From JBJHAX01 sp050480705 (GTDB lineage Bacteria; Actinomycetota; Nitriliruptoria; Nitriliruptorales; Nitriliruptoraceae): a DNA stretch of 64,000 nucleotides. The stretch spans positions 62,001-126,000 of the forward strand of contig JBJHAX010000002.1 of NCBI GenBank assembly GCA_050480705.1. Direction: 5' to 3'. Shown here piece by piece: positions 40,577 through 50,418 of the stretch (its first letter is position 1; each line of letters starts with the position of its first letter). A program made the translations under genes and the position numbers. Under the pieces are notes generated by a model that saw nothing but the letters and a program-made list of their open reading frames with translations, ran no database searches and was not told where the DNA came from.

Positions 40577-43225
40577 TCAGGCCGGGTCGCGCACCCGTGC
40601 GAGCTCGTCGTCGTCCATCGCCAGCACGCGGCCGCGGATCGCATCCACAGAGATCGGCAGCTCGCGCAGCCGCACGCCGAGTGCGTCATCGATGGCGTTG
40701 GCGATCGCTGCCGGCACCAGCGGCGAGGTGATCTCCCCGGCGCCGAGCGGCCGTATTCCCGCACGGTCGAGGACGACGAACTCCATCGGCGGCACATCCG
40801 TGAACCGCGCGACCGGGTAGGTGGACCAGTCCAGGCTGGTGATCCCGCCGCTCGCGAAGGTCACCTGCTCGTACAACGTGCGACTGATGCCCTGCACGAT
40901 GCCGCCTTCGAGCTGTTGGCGCAGCCCGCTTCGGTCGACAACAGTGCCGACGTCGACCGCGGCGACGAACCGTGTGAGTGCCAGCCGGTCGGCGTCGACG
41001 TCGACATCGACGTCGACCAGCATCGCGACGTATCCCATGCCGTGGTAGCGACCCAGCGACAGTCCGCGCCCGGCGCCGGACGGTCCGACGTGCGGCGTCC
41101 AGGCGACCTCCTCAGCCAGCGCGTCGAGCACCTCGATGGCCCGCTGGTCGGCGAGGTGCCGGCGGCGGAACGCGACCGGGTCCTCGCCCGCGTGCTCGGC
41201 GAGCTCATCCATGAACGATTCGATCGCGAACATGTTCGTGAACGATCCGAGCGAGCGCAGCGACCCGGTACGTAGTGGTCCGCGAACGTGGTCGGCGACG
41301 GCTTCGACGGCGGGAAGGTCGTAGATCGGTACCGCGTCGCGGCTGGCGCCCAGCATCGGTCCGCCCCACGGCCGTGCCACGGCATCTTCCCGCAGCCAGG
41401 AGGCGGCGAGTTTGTCCCCCGTCCCTCTCGGCCGCATGTTGTGCGAGTCCGAGCGGACGCGGTGGCGCCAGGTGACGATCGTGCCGTCGTCGGTGGTCGC
41501 CTCGATGTCGACGGTCATCGCCGGGCCGTAGGGCTCCCAGGCGAACTCGTCGGTGGAGGCGAGCTGCAGGCTCACCGGACGGGGCGCGACCGCCAGTGCG
41601 GCGACGGCTGCGAAGGCCGCAGCGTCGTCCGCAGCGTTCTGGCCGTACGCGCCGGGCCCATGGGCATGGTTGACCGCGATGTGCTCCTCGGGCATGTCGA
41701 ACAGCACCGCGAGTTCACGACGCAGCGGGAAGACACCCTGCGCGTGTGTCCAGACCTGCAGCGTGCGGCCGTCGTGCAGCGCGACGGCACACGACGGCGC
41801 CATCGCGCCGTGCGCCTGATACGGCTTCGCATAGCTCGCGCGGTGGGTGGCCGCACCGGCTGGATGGTCGGCGAGCCCGTCGTCGCGTTCGACGTAGGGC
41901 TCGGACGGCAGCGAGCGAAGCTGCTCGATCAGCGGACCACGAACGTCCAGGCCGGGATCGTCCCAGCTCGCCGAGGCGGCCAGCACCGCGGCGGCACGGA
42001 CGGCCTGCGCCTCGTCGACGGCGACGACGATCAGCAGGCTGCCGTCGCGCACGACCTCGACGACGCCGTCGAGTCCGGCGACCCGCTCAGTGTCCGCATC
42101 GACCAGGCGCGCGTCGTAGGTGGGGGGCAGCACAACACGCGCATACAGCATGTCGTCGAGGACGAGATCGTGGACGAAGGCGGCGCCGCGGAGCTTGCCC
42201 GCCAGGTCGGTACGCGTGGACGCCTCCATTGCAGCGAGCACTCGCCAATCGGGCCGGTCTTCGAGCGTCGCGACACCTTTGATCTCACCGCCGCGCGAGA
42301 GCTCGTCGAAGCCGACCCGGTGATCGCCTGCTCGCACCCCGCCGTCGGGATCGATCTCCACGGCGTCGATGCCGACGTCGAGGATGCCAGCGGCACGCTC
42401 CAGCAACAGCCGGCGCATCGCACGGCTCATCGTGGCCAGGGTCGCGCCGCCGTCGCGCATCGAGCGGCTGCCGGCGGTCACCCCTTCGTCCGGACTGCGC
42501 GTGGTCGAGGAACCGTCGACGACGACGACGTCGGGGTCGACGCCGAGTTGCGAGGCGACGATGCGACGCAGCCCCTCGTGGACGGCCTGGCCGATCTCGG
42601 AGCGACCGCTGTTGACCCGTACGTGTCCCTCGTCGTCGAGTGCGAGCCAGGCCTCCACGTCAGGCGGGTCGAGCGCGATGTCGGGAACGTCTTCGGCGAC
42701 GCCGGTGTCGGCGGGACGCAGCTGCATGCTGCCGTCCGCAGGCTCGATCTCGAGCGCCGCGCAGGCGGCGTCCATGAGCCGCGCATGCGTGCCGCAGCGG
42801 CACAACTGGTCGTTCAGTTCGCCGGCGAGATCCTCCGCGGAGGCGGGCGCGTCGCCCTGCTGCACCATGCCGCACAGGCGCATCACGATCCCGTTGACGC
42901 AGTACCCGCACTGTGCGGCCTGGCGCTCCAGGAACGCCGAGCGCACGTCAGCGAGGCCTGCGTGCCCGTCGAGCCCTTCCGGGGTGAGGATCGAGGTCCC
43001 CGCGACGTCGCCGACGGTGCGTTGGCAGGCGCGTTGCGCCACACCGTCGATGAGCACGGTGCACGCACCGCATTCGCCGATCGCGCACCCGGGTCGCACC
43101 CCGTGCAGGCCGAGCTGGCCGCGCAATGCGAGCAGCAGCGAAGGGTCGCCTCGCTCCTCGAGCGTCACCTCGTCACCGTTGACGCGCAGCGCCACGGTCC
43201 CGGAACCTTCGGCGTGATCGACCAT
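40577..43225 (-). CDS. fused [2Fe-2S]/molybdopterin dehydrogenase (xanthine oxidase family, no FAD domain)
   Basis: An 882-residue protein. Residues 1-160 carry two [2Fe-2S] clusters: C47, C52, C55, C67 and C106, C109, C142, C144. After a linker, the molybdopterin-binding domain runs from about 190 to the end, with the catalytic-Glu motif LGAGEITSPLVP near the C terminus. The FAD subunit/domain found in xanthine dehydrogenases is missing, as in isoquinoline 1-oxidoreductase-like enzymes, where small and large subunits are separate; here they are fused. Substrate likely an N-heterocycle or aldehyde; electron acceptor may be a cytochrome or other carrier. Convergent with the LacI gene. Confidence 0.88.
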   Translation of the reverse strand: MVDHAEGSGTVALRVNGDEVTLEERGDPSLLLALRGQLGLHGVRPGCAIGECGACTVLIDGVAQRACQRTVGDVAGTSILTPEGLDGHAGLADVRSAFLERQAAQCGYCVNGIVMRLCGMVQQGDAPASAEDLAGELNDQLCRCGTHARLMDAACAALEIEPADGSMQLRPADTGVAEDVPDIALDPPDVEAWLALDDEGHVRVNSGRSEIGQAVHEGLRRIVASQLGVDPDVVVVDGSSTTRSPDEGVTAGSRSMRDGGATLATMSRAMRRLLLERAAGILDVGIDAVEIDPDGGVRAGDHRVGFDELSRGGEIKGVATLEDRPDWRVLAAMEASTRTDLAGKLRGAAFVHDLVLDDMLYARVVLPPTYDARLVDADTERVAGLDGVVEVVRDGSLLIVVAVDEAQAVRAAAVLAASASWDDPGLDVRGPLIEQLRSLPSEPYVERDDGLADHPAGAATHRASYAKPYQAHGAMAPSCAVALHDGRTLQVWTHAQGVFPLRRELAVLFDMPEEHIAVNHAHGPGAYGQNAADDAAAFAAVAALAVAPRPVSLQLASTDEFAWEPYGPAMTVDIEATTDDGTIVTWRHRVRSDSHNMRPRGTGDKLAASWLREDAVARPWGGPMLGASRDAVPIYDLPAVEAVADHVRGPLRTGSLRSLGSFTNMFAIESFMDELAEHAGEDPVAFRRRHLADQRAIEVLDALAEEVAWTPHVGPSGAGRGLSLGRYHGMGYVAMLVDVDVDVDADRLALTRFVAAVDVGTVVDRSGLRQQLEGGIVQGISRTLYEQVTFASGGITSLDWSTYPVARFTDVPPMEFVVLDRAGIRPLGAGEITSPLVPAAIANAIDDALGVRLRELPISVDAIRGRVLAMDDDELARVRDPA

Positions 43226-43297
43226 GGTCGCGTGCCTCGTCGTCGGCGGCGGCTTGGCGACGCAGCCTACGCGACGACGCGTGGCGAGCCGGCTGGC

Positions 43298-43798
43298 TCA
43301 GTCCGAGGAAGCGTCGGATTCGCGGCGCAACCACACGGTCTGCACGTCGACGCCTGCGTCGTTGATGAGGTTGTAGACCGGACAGCGCGCCTCGGTCTCC
43401 TCGACGATCTCCTCGAGCCGCTCGAGTGGCTCGTCGGTGTGCACCGTCGCCTGCATCCGCACGGTCTGGAAATGCGGGCGCACGTTGCGGTTTCCCTGCA
43501 GTCCGCGAAGGTCGAGGGTGAACTCCGCCTCGAAGTCGATGCGCTCGTAGTCGAACCCGAACTCTTTGGCGGCTTTGTTGAAGGTCACGCTCTCGCAGCC
43601 ACAGAGTGCCGCGAGCACCGTCTCCAGCGGGGTTGCCGCCTTGCCCGTCCCCCCGTGCTGCACCGGCTCGTCGGTGATGATCGTGCCCTCGTTCGCCTCG
43701 ATGACGGTGTGCATCGACGCATGGTTGACGGCCGTGATCTTGGTCCGTCGCACGATCGGATCGCCGGCGTCGTGTTCTTCGGCAACACGTGTCGACAT
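43298..43798 (-). CDS. OsmC/Ohr-family protein
   Basis: A 166-residue OsmC-like peroxidase fold. The two redox cysteines are in CGCESVTFN and RCPVYNLI, and GTGKAATPLETVLAAL is the conserved helix. It should reduce organic hydroperoxides using a thiol. AGGAG lies five bases before the ATG 43798. It is upstream of the oxidoreductase gene in the same direction, 72 bases away, and divergent from the MFS gene. Confidence 0.9.
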   Translation of the reverse strand: MSTRVAEEHDAGDPIVRRTKITAVNHASMHTVIEANEGTIITDEPVQHGGTGKAATPLETVLAALCGCESVTFNKAAKEFGFDYERIDFEAEFTLDLRGLQGNRNVRPHFQTVRMQATVHTDEPLERLEEIVEETEARCPVYNLINDAGVDVQTVWLRRESDASSD

Positions 43799-44095
43799 CG
43801 TCGCTCCTCGCTGTTCGTCGCGTCGCCCGGCGGGCGACGGCGCGGGTTCGCACCGCTGGTGGTGTCCAACCCCGCATGGGACACGTCTATTCCACCAGCG
43901 CGGCCGGACGTCGATTTCGCGCGAGCCCAGCCATCCCCCGCCATCGTGTGCGTGCACCCACCGCATGCGCAGAGCGGGCCGTGCGGTGCGCGTACGCTTG
44001 CGCAAGCCGACGCCCGGTGGACTCGTTCGCCGGCGCGCCTTCTCGTGGAGCCGTGCCCCGGCGGCCCCACCGTGACGCGAACAGGAACGTCTCCG

Positions 44096-45280
44096 GTGAT
44101 CCGACGTGCCGCACTGGTCCTCACCCTGCTGCTGACGATGTCGGTCGGCACCGTCTACCAGTTCGCGATCCCGGTACTGGGGCCCCTGCTGATCCCCGAA
44201 TTCGGGCTGTCCCGCGCCCAGCTCGGTGCGATCGTGACCGGGTTCTTTCTCGCTGGCGCGGTCGCGTCACCGTCCGCGGGCAAGCTCACCGACAGGATCG
44301 GCGGACGTCGCGCCCTGTTCGCGTGCGTCACGCTCGGCGGCGTGGCGATCCTTCTGGGGAGCTTGAGCACGGGCCTGGTGATGCTCGTGATCGCCGCGGG
44401 GATCGCCGGGATGAGCAGCGCGTTCACCAACCCGGCGACCAACCGCATCATCCTGCGAACGTTCCCGCCGGGCCGACGCGGGATCGTGACCGGCTTCAAG
44501 CAGTCCGGCGTGCAGTTCGGCGGGCTGTTCGTCGGCGTGGCACTGCCGACGGTCGCGCTGGCGGCCGGCTGGCGCTGGGCGATGGTGCTGCCCGTCATAC
44601 TCGCTGTCGTCGCCATCGCGGTCGGCGCGCGCGTGCTTCCGCGAACGCTCGACGAGGTCGCTGTGTCGACCGCCGCCTCGCAATCGGCGACCGAACGCAA
44701 CCCGACGCTGGCGACGCTGTGCGTGTACGCGGCGCTGATGGGGTTCGGCATGTCGTCGGTCAACACCTACCTGCCCGTCTACGCGGTCGACACCATCGGG
44801 ATGTCGGTGACGACCGCGGGGATGGTGACCGCGACGATGGGCGCGATCGGCGTGCTGGCACGCATGAGCTGGGGTGCGGTGGCCGACCGGATCCGCCAGC
44901 CCATCGCGGTGCTTCCGGTGCTGGGCGCGGTCGCACTGATCAGCAGCATGCTGATCGCCTCGGCCGGCCGGCTCGGACCAGCCGCGCTGTGGGCGGGGGC
45001 GGTGCTGTTCGGCACGAGCGCGTTCGGCTGGAACGGGGTGGCGATGCTGGTCGCGATGACCATCGTCGACGACGCACGGGCGGGATGGGCGAGCGGACGT
45101 GTCGTGCTGTTCTACTTCGCCGGCCTGGTCTCAAGCCCGGTGCCGTTCGGCATGCTCACCGACCTCACCGGCAGCTACCTGTACGGCTGGTTCGGGCTCG
45201 GCGCCGCGTTCATACTGGCCACACTGACGAGCTTGACCGGCGCGGCACGCGCGAAGCGGGAGGCCTCCGCGACCGCGTGA
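44096..45280 (+). CDS. MFS transporter
   Basis: A 394-residue major facilitator with 12 hydrophobic helices. GKLTDRIGGRRALF is the loop 2-3 signature (GxxxDRxGRR type), and a further KQSGVQFGGLFVG helix is similar to other actinobacterial anion carriers. Direction and substrate unknown; it may import the substrate of the adjacent oxidoreductase. GTG 44096 is chosen with AGGAA upstream; GTG 44072 is an alternative. 297 bp separate it from osmC. Confidence 0.85.
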   Translation: MIRRAALVLTLLLTMSVGTVYQFAIPVLGPLLIPEFGLSRAQLGAIVTGFFLAGAVASPSAGKLTDRIGGRRALFACVTLGGVAILLGSLSTGLVMLVIAAGIAGMSSAFTNPATNRIILRTFPPGRRGIVTGFKQSGVQFGGLFVGVALPTVALAAGWRWAMVLPVILAVVAIAVGARVLPRTLDEVAVSTAASQSATERNPTLATLCVYAALMGFGMSSVNTYLPVYAVDTIGMSVTTAGMVTATMGAIGVLARMSWGAVADRIRQPIAVLPVLGAVALISSMLIASAGRLGPAALWAGAVLFGTSAFGWNGVAMLVAMTIVDDARAGWASGRVVLFYFAGLVSSPVPFGMLTDLTGSYLYGWFGLGAAFILATLTSLTGAARAKREASATA

Positions 45281-45359
45281 GCGCGGTTGTGCAGGCGGCG
45301 ACTGGGGCGCACCGGTCGGGTGGGACACACTGTCCGGCGTCGCGCCGCAGCGACGATGG

Positions 45360-46328
45360 TCAGCTGGGCCGTCGCGACGACAGGTCGTCGGCCGGGGGCT
45401 GCAGTCCGTCGGGCACGTCGCGGTCTTCGGAGACGAGTTCGAGGCCCGCGCCTTCGGCTGCGGTGTGCAGCAGCCGGGCGAAGTCCTCGTCGCCGTAGCC
45501 GCGCCCGATCACGTCGACGAGCAGTTGGTGGATCAGCGCCGAGGAGTGCAGCGGCACGTCGAGGTCACGTGCGGCCGCGAGCCCGAGTTCGAAGTCCTTG
45601 CGCAGCAGGTGGCTGGTGAAGGTCGGTGTGTAGTCCAGGTTGACCATCCCCGGCGCCTTGTAGCGGGTGAACATCGAGCCCATCGCGCTGCCGTTGATGA
45701 ACTCGAGGTAGTCGGCGCGTGAGATGCCGCCCTTCTCGGCGAGCACCGTCGTCTCGGCGAGCGCCTGGATGACCATTCCGAGGATCAGGTTGTGGCAGAT
45801 CTTCACGAGCCGCGCCCGGTCGCCCTCGCCGACGTAGGTGACCGTCGGACCGAACACCTTCAGGTAGGGCTCCGCCTCCTCGAACGCATTGCGCGGGCCG
45901 CTGACGACCACGCCCAGACGTCCCGACTTGACCACCTTGGGGCTGCCCGAGACCGGCGCGGCGAGGATGGCACACCCGATCGCGTCCGCCTCGGCCCGCA
46001 CGTGGTCGGACGCCTCGGCCGAGATCGTCGACGAATCCACGACCATGCGGGTGCGCACACCGTCGGCGCTCAGCAGCCCGTCGTCGCCGAGCAGCACGTC
46101 GATGAACACCTCGGAGGACGACACGATCGAGAAGACGATGTCGCAGTCGGCAAGTTCCGACGGCCGGTCGACGACCGTCGCGCCGAGCTGGGTGAGCGGC
46201 TCGGCCTTGGACCGTGTCCGGTTCCAGACCTTGAGTTCGTGACCGGCATTCAGCAGGCGCAGGGCGATCTCGAAGCCCATGCGGCCGGTTCCGATCCATC
46301 CGAGCTTTGGCGACCCGGTGTCGCTCAC
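45360..46328 (-). CDS. NAD(P)-dependent beta-hydroxyacid dehydrogenase (3-hydroxyisobutyrate dehydrogenase type)
   Basis: A 322-residue enzyme: Rossmann start LGWIGTGRMGFEIALRLL, substrate-binding APVSGSPK (DVPVSGG-type), catalytic lysine in DRARLVKICHNLILG. The pattern fits 3-hydroxyisobutyrate, tartronate semialdehyde or phosphogluconate-like reductases; the substrate is open. GTG 46328 has GGAGG six bases upstream. It has a strong promoter plus operator (46437-46487), with the -35 box inside the end of the ABC gene upstream. Confidence 0.9.
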   Translation of the reverse strand: MSDTGSPKLGWIGTGRMGFEIALRLLNAGHELKVWNRTRSKAEPLTQLGATVVDRPSELADCDIVFSIVSSSEVFIDVLLGDDGLLSADGVRTRMVVDSSTISAEASDHVRAEADAIGCAILAAPVSGSPKVVKSGRLGVVVSGPRNAFEEAEPYLKVFGPTVTYVGEGDRARLVKICHNLILGMVIQALAETTVLAEKGGISRADYLEFINGSAMGSMFTRYKAPGMVNLDYTPTFTSHLLRKDFELGLAAARDLDVPLHSSALIHQLLVDVIGRGYGDEDFARLLHTAAEGAGLELVSEDRDVPDGLQPPADDLSSRRPS

Positions 46329-46461
46329 AGACAGCCTCCGGTGGTGATCGTGGCCACGCCGGCGCAACCGACACGGGACGAAGATGGTCGACTATCGCGT
46401 GTCGTCGGCTCGGTACACCGATGGCAGCACGACGTGCAATCGATTGATGAGGGCATTGATG

Positions 46462-47295
<834 letters not shown>

Positions 47296-47297
47296 GA

Positions 47298-47741
47298 TCA
47301 GACCGCGGCCGGGCCGCGGCTGACGACCAGGTACACGCCTGCGACGATCAGTGCGGCGCCGACGAGACGCAGCGGGTCGAGCGTGACGGCCCGGTCGGCC
47401 ACGCGCACCGTCTCGATCGCGAATCCGACGAGCAACTGCACGCCCGTGACGGTCGCCAGCGTCGAGGCGAGTCCGATCCCGCCGACGGCGATCGTGATGC
47501 CGGTGACGAGCAACACACCGGCGACACCGGCGAGCAGGCCCCACCAAGCACGCCGAACGACCTCGACGTGGAATCCGAGCCGAGCCACCAGCACGCCGAT
47601 GAGTCCGAACGCGACACCGCCGACGTGCACCCACGTCGAGGCGACGAACGGGTGCAGGCGCTGGCCGAACGCGCCGAGAATGGCGGACTGGGTGGCGATG
47701 AGCACGCCTGCGAAGATCGCGGCGAACAGGGCCGGGTGCAC
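47298..47741 (-). CDS. DMT-family permease (DUF606/YdcZ-like)
   Basis: A 147-residue protein with about five membrane helices, the half-size DUF606 layout seen in small DMT permeases. Substrate unknown. It begins with GTG 47741 and is followed two bases later by the ABC ATPase start. Upstream is the first M23-domain gene in the same direction. Confidence 0.78.
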   Translation of the reverse strand: MHPALFAAIFAGVLIATQSAILGAFGQRLHPFVASTWVHVGGVAFGLIGVLVARLGFHVEVVRRAWWGLLAGVAGVLLVTGITIAVGGIGLASTLATVTGVQLLVGFAIETVRVADRAVTLDPLRLVGAALIVAGVYLVVSRGPAAV

Positions 47742-47785
47742 GACGTTCTCCGGGTTCGACGACGACGGCTGAGCCTAACGCCGTG

Positions 47786-48979
47786 TCAGATGAAGCACAC
47801 CGCGACGAGCCACGGGTAGGGGTTGACGGCGCTGCCGCCGCCGGGGTGGCGCTCGAAGTGGATGTGGGGTGCGCCACCGCGGGCGTTGCCGGTGTTGCCG
47901 TTGAACGCGACCAGCTCGCCGGCCTCGACACGTTGATCCGCGTGCAGTCCGGGCGCATAGCCCTGCAGGTGGGTGTAGAAATAGGTGGAGCCGTCGTCGG
48001 CCCGCAGATACAGCGAGATGCCGCCGCGGGCACTCGAGTGCAGCCGTTCGATCACCCCGGAGGTGAACGCGAACACCGGCGCACCCATCGGGCCCATGAT
48101 GTCGGTGCCACGGTGACCGCGGCCACCGGAACGGGGGTGGCCCCACGAGTCGATGAAGTGGGTCACCGCCGGATCCATCGGGCACGCGTACACGCCCTGC
48201 TGCGACTCCGACCGGATCATCAGCTGCCGGCTGCTCATCTCCTCGAGCGCAGACACGATCGTCTCTGCGTCGTCGAGTTCGCGCTCGAGTTCGACGCGGG
48301 CCGCCTCGAGCTCGACCTCGAGCTCGGCGAGACGCTGCTGACGGTCATGGGCAAGCGCGCGAACCTGATCGAGGGAGGCCTGCAGCGCGAGTGCATCGTC
48401 GAGGCCGACCCGTTCACGCTGCTGGATGGTGGCGAACAGGGTGGCGCGTTCCACCGCGACCGACGGCTGCGACGCCGTGAGCAGCGCATCGAAGACCCCG
48501 CTCGATCCGTGCTTGTAGACGTCACGCGCACGCGTGCCCAGCGTCGTACGCAACTCGTCGACCTGCGCCTCGAGGCGCTGCTCGCGACCACGCAGGTCAT
48601 CGAGTTCGTCGTGTGTCCGCTCGAGTTCGACGAGTGCATTCTCGTAGCGGGTCGCCATCTCGTCGCGGCGCTCACGCAGTTCGCGGGCGCGGTTGCGCGC
48701 CTCACCGAGCGGATCACCCAGCGTGCGGGGTGCTTCGAGCGCCTGCGGACCCATCAACGTGCCGGCGCTGTCGGAGTTGGCCGTCGCGCCGGCTGCACGC
48801 ATGACGCCGGCTCGGCCATCACGCGTGGCCACATCGGCGGTTGCGTCCGCAGCCACCTCGGCCGTGGCGACTGCCGGGGCGGTGGCGACCAGCGCGAAGC
48901 CGGCGATCACCGCAACGCTGGCGCGCAGGCGCCCGGGTGCCGCGGCGCGCGCGCAGGCGCGCAGCGTGAGACGACGCAT
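47786..48979 (-). CDS. secreted coiled-coil M23 family protein (copy 1)
   Basis: A 397-residue exported protein: signal helix (VAVIAGFALVATAPAVATA), a long coiled coil at about 85-230, and a C-terminal LytM/M23 metallopeptidase-like domain with HRGTD, and HIHF zinc motifs. A Cys pair (QGVYACP ... VAVCF) is probably disulfide-bonded. Such proteins cleave or activate peptidoglycan hydrolases during cell separation. It is the most divergent of three neighbouring paralogues. Confidence 0.9.
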   Translation of the reverse strand: MRRLTLRACARAAAPGRLRASVAVIAGFALVATAPAVATAEVAADATADVATRDGRAGVMRAAGATANSDSAGTLMGPQALEAPRTLGDPLGEARNRARELRERRDEMATRYENALVELERTHDELDDLRGREQRLEAQVDELRTTLGTRARDVYKHGSSGVFDALLTASQPSVAVERATLFATIQQRERVGLDDALALQASLDQVRALAHDRQQRLAELEVELEAARVELERELDDAETIVSALEEMSSRQLMIRSESQQGVYACPMDPAVTHFIDSWGHPRSGGRGHRGTDIMGPMGAPVFAFTSGVIERLHSSARGGISLYLRADDGSTYFYTHLQGYAPGLHADQRVEAGELVAFNGNTGNARGGAPHIHFERHPGGGSAVNPYPWLVAVCFI

Positions 48980-49177
48980 CGTTGGATGGTCCTCAGTCGA
49001 GGGATCCCGGCCGTCGGACGCGCATTCGCTGCGATCCGGTGGTGGACGCCGGGTGATGTGGCCCCACAGGGTGCCCGGTCCCGTCCGGGGTGCCAACTTG
49101 GGGGTGGCCCTGTGGACGGTGTCCGCGGCGCGGCGCTCGCAGCGCCCGGATCTCCGAAACGGCGCTGCTGCGTGCGG

Positions 49178-50224
49178 TCAGAAGCAGGCTGCGGCGAGCC
49201 ACGGGTAGGGGTTGATGGCTGCGCCGCCGCCCGGATGGATTTCGAAATGGACGTGTGGCGCGCTCGGCGAGGCGTTGCCGGTCGAGCCGTTGCGCGCCAC
49301 CCATTCTCCCGCCGACACCCGGCGCCCGGGGTTCATCCCCGGGGCGAGACTGTTGAGGTGGGCGTAGAAGTAGACGTTGCCGTCGTCGCCGCGCTGGTAC
49401 AGGCCGAGCCCCCCGAGTCCGCTCCACGACGAGCGCATGATCACCCCGGAGGTGAACGCGTACACCGGGTGGTCGTGCGGCGCCATCACGTCGGTGCCCC
49501 GGTGACGGCGGCCCCCGGAGCGGGGGTCACCCCACGAATCCCTGAACCTGAACGCGCTGTCGAACAGGCACGCGTAGATCCCCTGCTGCGGGCCGCGATC
49601 GATGCGGACCTGGCGCGCGACCATCGTGCGGATCGAGTGCGCGGTGGCCTCGGCCGCCTCGAGCTGCGACATGAGACTCGCCGCCTGCGCATCGAGTTGC
49701 TCCTCGAGTTCGAGCAGCGACCTCTCGCGGTCGGCGACCAGCGCACGGATCTGCCCGAGCGAGGTTCGGGTCGCCATCGCCTCCTCCAGGCGCGTGCCCT
49801 CCCGCACCTGCAGCGTGGAGATCATCGCGGCACGCTCCACCGCCTCCTGCGAACCTCCCGACGCCAGCAGCAGCTCCAGTGATGCGGTCGATCCCTGCTT
49901 AAACACCGAGCGGGCACGTTCGGACAGCAACCGCTCGGCAGCAGCGGCGTCGCGTTCGAGCCGCCCTTCCTGCCGGCGCAGATGCTCGAGTTCCTGACGG
50001 GCTTCCTCGATGGCGACCAGAGAGCGTTCGTAGGCGTCGAGGGTGGCGTCGAGCTCGTCGCCGAGCTCATCGACCCGCCGCTCGGCCTCGTCGAGGTCGT
50101 CGAGGGTGACAGCGGTGGCGGTCGTGGAAGGCACGACGACGGCCACAACGAGGCCCGCGATGACACCGGCGACCGCTGTGCGAGCAACCGGAGTGCGGGC
50201 GCGCGTGCGGCGCCGAGGGGCCAT
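49178..50224 (-). CDS. secreted coiled-coil M23 family protein (copy 2)
   Basis: A 348-residue paralogue with a signal helix (AVAGVIAGLVVAVVVPSTTATA), coiled coil (LDDLDEAERRVDELGDEL onward) and M23 domain with HRGTD and HVHF zinc motifs. The ATG at 50224 is preceded by GTG in the same frame; either may be used. The C-terminal half is very similar to copy 3 (GSTGNASPSAPHVHFEIHPG in both). Regulator or enzyme of peptidoglycan splitting. Confidence 0.88.
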   Translation of the reverse strand: MAPRRRTRARTPVARTAVAGVIAGLVVAVVVPSTTATAVTLDDLDEAERRVDELGDELDATLDAYERSLVAIEEARQELEHLRRQEGRLERDAAAAERLLSERARSVFKQGSTASLELLLASGGSQEAVERAAMISTLQVREGTRLEEAMATRTSLGQIRALVADRERSLLELEEQLDAQAASLMSQLEAAEATAHSIRTMVARQVRIDRGPQQGIYACLFDSAFRFRDSWGDPRSGGRRHRGTDVMAPHDHPVYAFTSGVIMRSSWSGLGGLGLYQRGDDGNVYFYAHLNSLAPGMNPGRRVSAGEWVARNGSTGNASPSAPHVHFEIHPGGGAAINPYPWLAAACF

Positions 50225-50418
50225 CACCGCCGCTGCGCGCAGGCGTGCGCCGTTGATCCGTGCCTGCTCACGCCCGTCACGTGCGCTCCGCCGTCGAGGT
50301 CGCAGCGACGATAGCCAGTGGCGTCGCGCGACGACGAGTCCAGCCGGCCACGGGTGAAGCGTCGAGGTGTCGAGCATGCGGCCGCGACGCCATCCGGCCT
50401 GTGACGTTCGCCGCCGTG

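Noticed and set aside
41288..44095. Very long open frame on the plus strand running across the minus-strand oxidoreductase and osmC genes into the MFS gene
   Set aside because: In GC-rich DNA the antisense frame of a real gene is often open. Only the part after about 44096 has membrane-helix and MFS character; before that the translation lacks domain logic and the opposite strand encodes complete known proteins.
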